A stretch of 64,000 bases of DNA, taken from NCBI GenBank assembly GCA_910584865.1, contig CAJUCE010000003.1, positions 134,500 through 198,499 on the forward strand, written 5' to 3'. The translations under genes and the position numbers were made by a program. Below, in pieces: positions 61,126 through 64,000 of this stretch. Every line of letters starts with the position of its first letter. Within the stretch, counting starts at the first letter, position 1. Below the pieces are notes generated by a model that had not been told where the DNA came from, made no database searches, and saw only the letters and a list, made by a program, of their open reading frames with translations. This DNA comes from an uncultured Acetatifactor sp. (GTDB lineage: Bacteria; Bacillota; Clostridia; Lachnospirales; Lachnospiraceae).

Positions 61126-62112
61126 TTACAGCCTGGAAAGATATTTACTCCGGGCCTCCATGGGAACCTTTATGGCATCCATCGCCTGCTCCGCGGTCAA
61201 TTTCATGGTTTCCATCAGGTTTCTGACAGAAGTGATAATGGTATTGTCTGTGCCTTTCTCCACACCTTTCTCCATGGCCTTTTCTGCCGCTATCGCTGCC
61301 GCCTTTTCTGCCTCTTCTGCTGCCCTTGCCGCTGCCTCTTCTGCCGCCTTTGCCGCTGCCTCTTCTGCCGCCTTTGCCGTGGCCTCCTCCAATATCCTGT
61401 CTATCTCATCTTTCATCAGTTCCCTTAACGCTTCACACATACCCAAATCCCTCCTGACTTCAGTATATAATCTTTTGTTCGCATGGATACTTGCCTGCAG
61501 AATCGCATCCGCATTATGCCTGTTCCCAGGGCTGTCCAACCGCTTCGCTTTGGTAAGGAATGTCCTGACATCCTCCGCGTCCGCATTCCTGGACAGGATA
61601 CGCAGGCTGCTGTGAGTTTCCCTGCTCAGGCGCCTGGTTACCACGATCTGCGTATCAAAAAGCACGTTCCCAAGGATATAGTATATTCCCGGAAATTGTT
61701 CCTTTATTGTACAGCCGGACTCTATCAGGGCTTTGAACAGTTCCCGGGGATAAGCTTCACGGAAGATTGACAATGTCAGCTCCTCTGCCGGAACCTGGTT
61801 TACCCTGTCTCCCAATCCCTTATAGAAACAGGCATATCCCATGGTCTTGTAATAATCGTCTATAGTAAGCCTGTCTGCCGGGCTTTTGTATTCCAGTATA
61901 TTATATTTTTTGAAAATACGGCCGATTTCATTCTCTATCTGTACGTCAGCCAGTTTCTTGACAATGAGCAGGTCTATCTGAATCGGCTTCTTGCTCAGAT
62001 TATACTCCCTTTGAAATTCCAACGCTTCCCTGTTAGACAGCAGTTCAAGCTCCGCCGCGCCGTAAAAGGCGGGATGCCATTGTATTTCCGTTTTCTCCAA
62101 ATTGTTGCCCAT
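61126..62112 (-). CDS. Rpn/PD-(D/E)XK nuclease-family protein with Ala/Glu repeat tail
   Basis: A 328-residue protein resembling the Rpn (recombination-promoting nuclease/putative transposase) group. The nuclease core is near the N-terminus: PIQIDLLIVKKLADVQIENE (Asp), then YNILEYKSPADRLTIDDYYK, with the E-x-K lysine in EYKS. The middle is helical. Residues about 240-285 are a coiled-coil-like Ala/Glu/Lys repeat (EEAAAKAAEEAAARAAEEA), encoded by 24-bp tandem repeats, followed by GVEKGTDNTIITSVRNLMET. The ATG at 62110-62112 follows GGGGAGGTGATTGC; a TTG at 62118 is the alternative. Function in DNA mobility or defence is unproven. Confidence 0.82.
   Translation of the reverse strand: MGNNLEKTEIQWHPAFYGAAELELLSNREALEFQREYNLSKKPIQIDLLIVKKLADVQIENEIGRIFKKYNILEYKSPADRLTIDDYYKTMGYACFYKGLGDRVNQVPAEELTLSIFREAYPRELFKALIESGCTIKEQFPGIYYILGNVLFDTQIVVTRRLSRETHSSLRILSRNADAEDVRTFLTKAKRLDSPGNRHNADAILQASIHANKRLYTEVRRDLGMCEALRELMKDEIDRILEEATAKAAEEAAAKAAEEAAARAAEEAEKAAAIAAEKAMEKGVEKGTDNTIITSVRNLMETMKLTAEQAMDAIKVPMEARSKYLSRL
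61303..61392 (-). repeat. 24-bp in-frame repeats in the Rpn-type gene
   Basis: Consecutive units, for example 61324-61347 and 61348-61371, differ by a single base and encode AAEEAAAK/R octapeptides; flanking units are diverged. Confidence 0.8.
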
Positions 62113-62271
62113 AAGCAATCACCTCCCCTTTCCGTTTTGATGCGGCATAATGGCAATGATTGCCAGAGCGGCACATAGAAGCGTGGAAAGATTTTTTAAG
62201 AATAGTCGAAGCGGTACAGATACTTCCCTATTACCAGTATATATGAAGTACGGCTGACGGGCAAGAGAGAA

Positions 62272-62301
62272 ATCAGAAAATTTTTCTAAAAATTTTCTGA
62301 T
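62272..62301. promoter_or_regulatory. Perfect 30-bp palindrome between divergent genes
   Basis: Arms 62272-62285 and 62288-62301 (ATCAGAAAATTTTT and its complement) are separated by 2 bp. It lies 43 bp before the DUF6512 start, in the gap between that gene and the divergent Rpn-type gene. It could be an operator for one or both promoters or a hairpin acting as terminator. Confidence 0.5.
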
Positions 62302-62343
62302 ATATTCCCGCCTGCTGCATACACTATCCAGGAGGTGTCTGCC

Positions 62344-62850
62344 ATGAAAAAACTGAAACTTGCTACCGTTATCGGAATTATTTTTGTCCTTATCACAGGC
62401 TCCCTGGCCCACTTTGTGTATGAATGGAGCGGGAACAATGCCCTGGCAGGATTATTCACTCCGGTAAACGAGTCTGTGTGGGAACATATGAAACTGGTAT
62501 TTTTCCCTATGCTGCTCTATTCTGTCTGGATGATTTCCAGGTTCAGAAAGGAATACCCCTGCATTGTCTCTGCCCTCTGCCTGGGGATAACGGCGGGTAC
62601 GCTGCTGATTCCCGTATTTTTCTATGCCTACACCGGGCTGCTTGGCAGGGATTTCTTTGTGTTGGACATCGCCGCGTTTGTTTTAAGCGTCCTGGCCGCC
62701 TTCCTGCTCTCCTACAGGCTCACCCTGTCCTGCGGCGCTAAAACATATACCTTTTTTCTATGTGTTCTGGTCTGTATTCTTTTCGTCTGCTTTATGAGGT
62801 TTACGTATCATGCGCCGGCGCTTGGAATCTTTGCTGTCCCGGAACCCTGA
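62344..62850 (+). CDS. DUF6512-like small membrane protein
   Basis: A 168-residue protein with five predicted membrane helices (for example ATVIGIIFVLITGSLAHFVY, ALCLGITAGTLLIPVFFYAY, IAAFVLSVLAAFLLSYRLTL, FLCVLVCILFVCFMRFTYH). The conserved stretch GLFTPVNESVWEHMKLVFFP is the recognisable mark of this Firmicutes family of unknown function. The ATG at 62344 follows AGGAGGTGTCTGCC. It is followed by the minisatellite array and a convergent gene. Confidence 0.8.
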   Translation: MKKLKLATVIGIIFVLITGSLAHFVYEWSGNNALAGLFTPVNESVWEHMKLVFFPMLLYSVWMISRFRKEYPCIVSALCLGITAGTLLIPVFFYAYTGLLGRDFFVLDIAAFVLSVLAAFLLSYRLTLSCGAKTYTFFLCVLVCILFVCFMRFTYHAPALGIFAVPEP

Positions 62851-62889
62851 AAATCAGAGGCCGGGACATAGAATATGATGCAGATACAA

Positions 62890-63140
62890 TGGCGTACGCA
62901 ACGGCTTACATAACGGCGTACGCAACAGCTCATGCAACGGCTCACACATAAGCTTACACAACGGCTTATACAACAGCTTACATAACAGCTCATGCAACGG
63001 CTTACACAGCAGCTTATGCAACAGCTCATGCAACAGCTTACACAACGGCTTACGCAGCTACTCATGCAGCTGCTAACACAACGGCTTACGCAAAAGCTTA
63101 CACAGCAGCTTACGTAAAAGCTCATACAACGGCTCACGCC
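62890..63140. repeat. 12-bp minisatellite array (about 21 units)
   Basis: Around 250 bp of imperfect 12-mers of the form CAACRGCTYAYR, with an inner 6-bp half period. It begins about 40 bp after the DUF6512 stop and its last units contain the stop codon (63134-63136) of the convergent isomerase gene. One minus-strand frame through it gives (V/M)S(R/C)C tetrapeptides with Cys every few residues; a plus-strand frame gives AYATAHATA. Neither has a good start site, so I treat it as non-coding. Confidence 0.85.
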
Positions 63141-63952
63141 ATTGCAGACCTGATTTTCGCAAAACACCGGTTCAGCATGTCCGTATTCACCACGCCCATC
63201 CGGTCAAAAGCGGTGGCCTCCACGGTAAAAGTCCCGAGGTAACCGGTTCCGCGGACAAAGGCAAAGAATTTATCAAAATCCACATGCCCTGCCCCTATTG
63301 GAAGGGTTTTCAGCTTTTCCCATTCCTTATACCCCCCGTCGTAGTCATTGACGTGGAAGTGGCGGATATGCCCCTGCTGCCACAGCCACGCATACTCCGG
63401 ACTGTAGAGCAGCTCCAGTTCCCCGTGAAAAGCTGCCATTTTTGTATCAAAAACAAATCGCATTTCCGGATACTCCTCCGCCAGTTGCCGCCAGTGTTTC
63501 ATGGGATTTTCCACGTTGCAAACCACATTTTCCACCAAAATCATGATGCCGTGCGCCTGCGCCATCCTGTACAGCTCCCCATATGCCTCCAGATTGCTGC
63601 CGAAATTGCTGTCCGATGTGAGGCCGTCCCACAGGTGTACCACCAATTTCCCCGCTCCCAGTGCGGCCGCCATCTCACAGTTGATTTCAAACAGCCCGAA
63701 AGCCCGGGCAAGGTTCTCCGGCCTGCCTTTGCTGATTGCCTCGCCTATCTGTTTTTCGCAGTGCATCACCGGAACGGGCAGCGCGGCTTCCTTCAGATAT
63801 TTCACGATTTCCCGCCACTCTTCATACCAGGTATCGTACATCAGAAATTCAAAACCGTCGCAGGACAGCTTTCCGGCCAACCCGGCCAGTAAACGGTAGT
63901 TCCTGTTGTTGGGCCTGCCGATGAGCGCTCCTGTAGAACATAATATTTTCAT
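63134..63952 (-). CDS. Sugar phosphate isomerase/epimerase (xylose isomerase-like TIM barrel)
   Basis: A 272-residue AP-endonuclease-2/xylose-isomerase-like barrel. Signs are GFEFLMYDTWYEEW near the start, VVHLWDGLTSDSNFGSN, MILVENVVCNVENPMKHWRQ (metal-binding Glu), MRFVFDTKMAAFHGE (Asp), HIRHFHVNDYDGGYKEW (His) and the closing GTFTVEATAF (Glu). Such enzymes isomerise or epimerise ketoses or related sugar derivatives using a divalent metal. AAAGGTGGA lies before the ATG. The last codons (ATG GCG TGA) fall within the minisatellite array, so expansion of the array could alter the C-terminus. Nothing is supported from 63953 to 64000. Confidence 0.85.
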   Translation of the reverse strand: MKILCSTGALIGRPNNRNYRLLAGLAGKLSCDGFEFLMYDTWYEEWREIVKYLKEAALPVPVMHCEKQIGEAISKGRPENLARAFGLFEINCEMAAALGAGKLVVHLWDGLTSDSNFGSNLEAYGELYRMAQAHGIMILVENVVCNVENPMKHWRQLAEEYPEMRFVFDTKMAAFHGELELLYSPEYAWLWQQGHIRHFHVNDYDGGYKEWEKLKTLPIGAGHVDFDKFFAFVRGTGYLGTFTVEATAFDRMGVVNTDMLNRCFAKIRSAMA

Positions 63953-64000
63953 GGTTATAGTCCACCTTTCTGCGAAAGGTACCGATGGGGTTATGAAACC

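Noticed and set aside
62890..63140. CRISPR array
   Set aside because: Units are contiguous 12-mers without unique spacers and no cas genes are present in the window.
62808..63167. Cys-rich 119-codon frame through the minisatellite
   Set aside because: Starts inside the isomerase gene without a ribosome binding site and consists almost entirely of the repeat translated in one arbitrary frame.

Overview
The window looks like a chromosomal segment of a Gram-positive anaerobe of the class Clostridia, most likely family Lachnospiraceae. The evidence is the rimP-nusA-ylxR-ylxQ-infB-rbfA-nrnA-truB-ribF operon order, strong AGGAGG-type ribosome binding sites, TTGACA-17-TATAAT promoters, an OFA-type transporter, paired rhamnosidase-type glycosidases, a ferredoxin-tailed aldo/keto reductase and abundant P-loop/PD-(D/E)XK genes. 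Genus and species cannot be fixed from the sequence alone.

Region 1 (1-18 kb) is conserved housekeeping DNA read almost entirely from the minus strand: the start of tldD, rpsO-pnp (with two intergenic hairpins laid out as in the classical rpsO-pnp operon), a secreted SH3-NlpC/P60 hydrolase, a Na/Pi cotransporter, the ribosome-maturation and initiation operon rimP to ribF with a clear promoter and leader hairpin, an RlmD-like rRNA methyltransferase with a repeat-built N-terminus, tRNA-Pro(AGG) with its own promoter and terminator, and a PPP-type phosphatase behind a structured leader.

Region 2 (18-26 kb) is metabolic: an OFA-family transporter, a small two-helix membrane protein, and a two-gene operon of a GH106-like and a GH78-like glycosidase, pointing to rhamnose-containing plant or host glycans.

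Region 3 (26-63 kb) is accessory and mosaic. It holds gene remnants (ribbon-helix-helix protein, 5'-truncated AAA ATPase, GNAT tail, ABC ATPase piece, a P-loop kinase frameshifted at a G7 tract), a DUF2975/XRE pair behind a long structured leader, a 2003-residue SF1 helicase-nuclease, an Lhr-like helicase, a chemoreceptor, a PHP phosphatase, a GH25 lysozyme, an XRE regulator with two ABC half-exporters, a nitroreductase, and an MFS drug-efflux gene.

The most interesting signals are: (a) the MFS efflux gene at 59490-60779 is preceded by a promoter whose spacer is a perfect palindrome, then a 12-codon leader peptide with an ideal Shine-Dalgarno site, then interlocking stems, the last of which buries the efflux gene's own ribosome binding site (a textbook layout for drug-induced attenuation); (b) a roughly 153-nt folded leader in front of the DUF2975/XRE pair; (c) a 12-bp minisatellite array at 62890-63140 touching the stop codon of a sugar isomerase; and (d) a recurring theme of in-frame tandem repeats inside otherwise conserved proteins (rRNA methyltransferase, glycosidase, ABC exporter linker, Rpn-type nuclease, an unknown protein).
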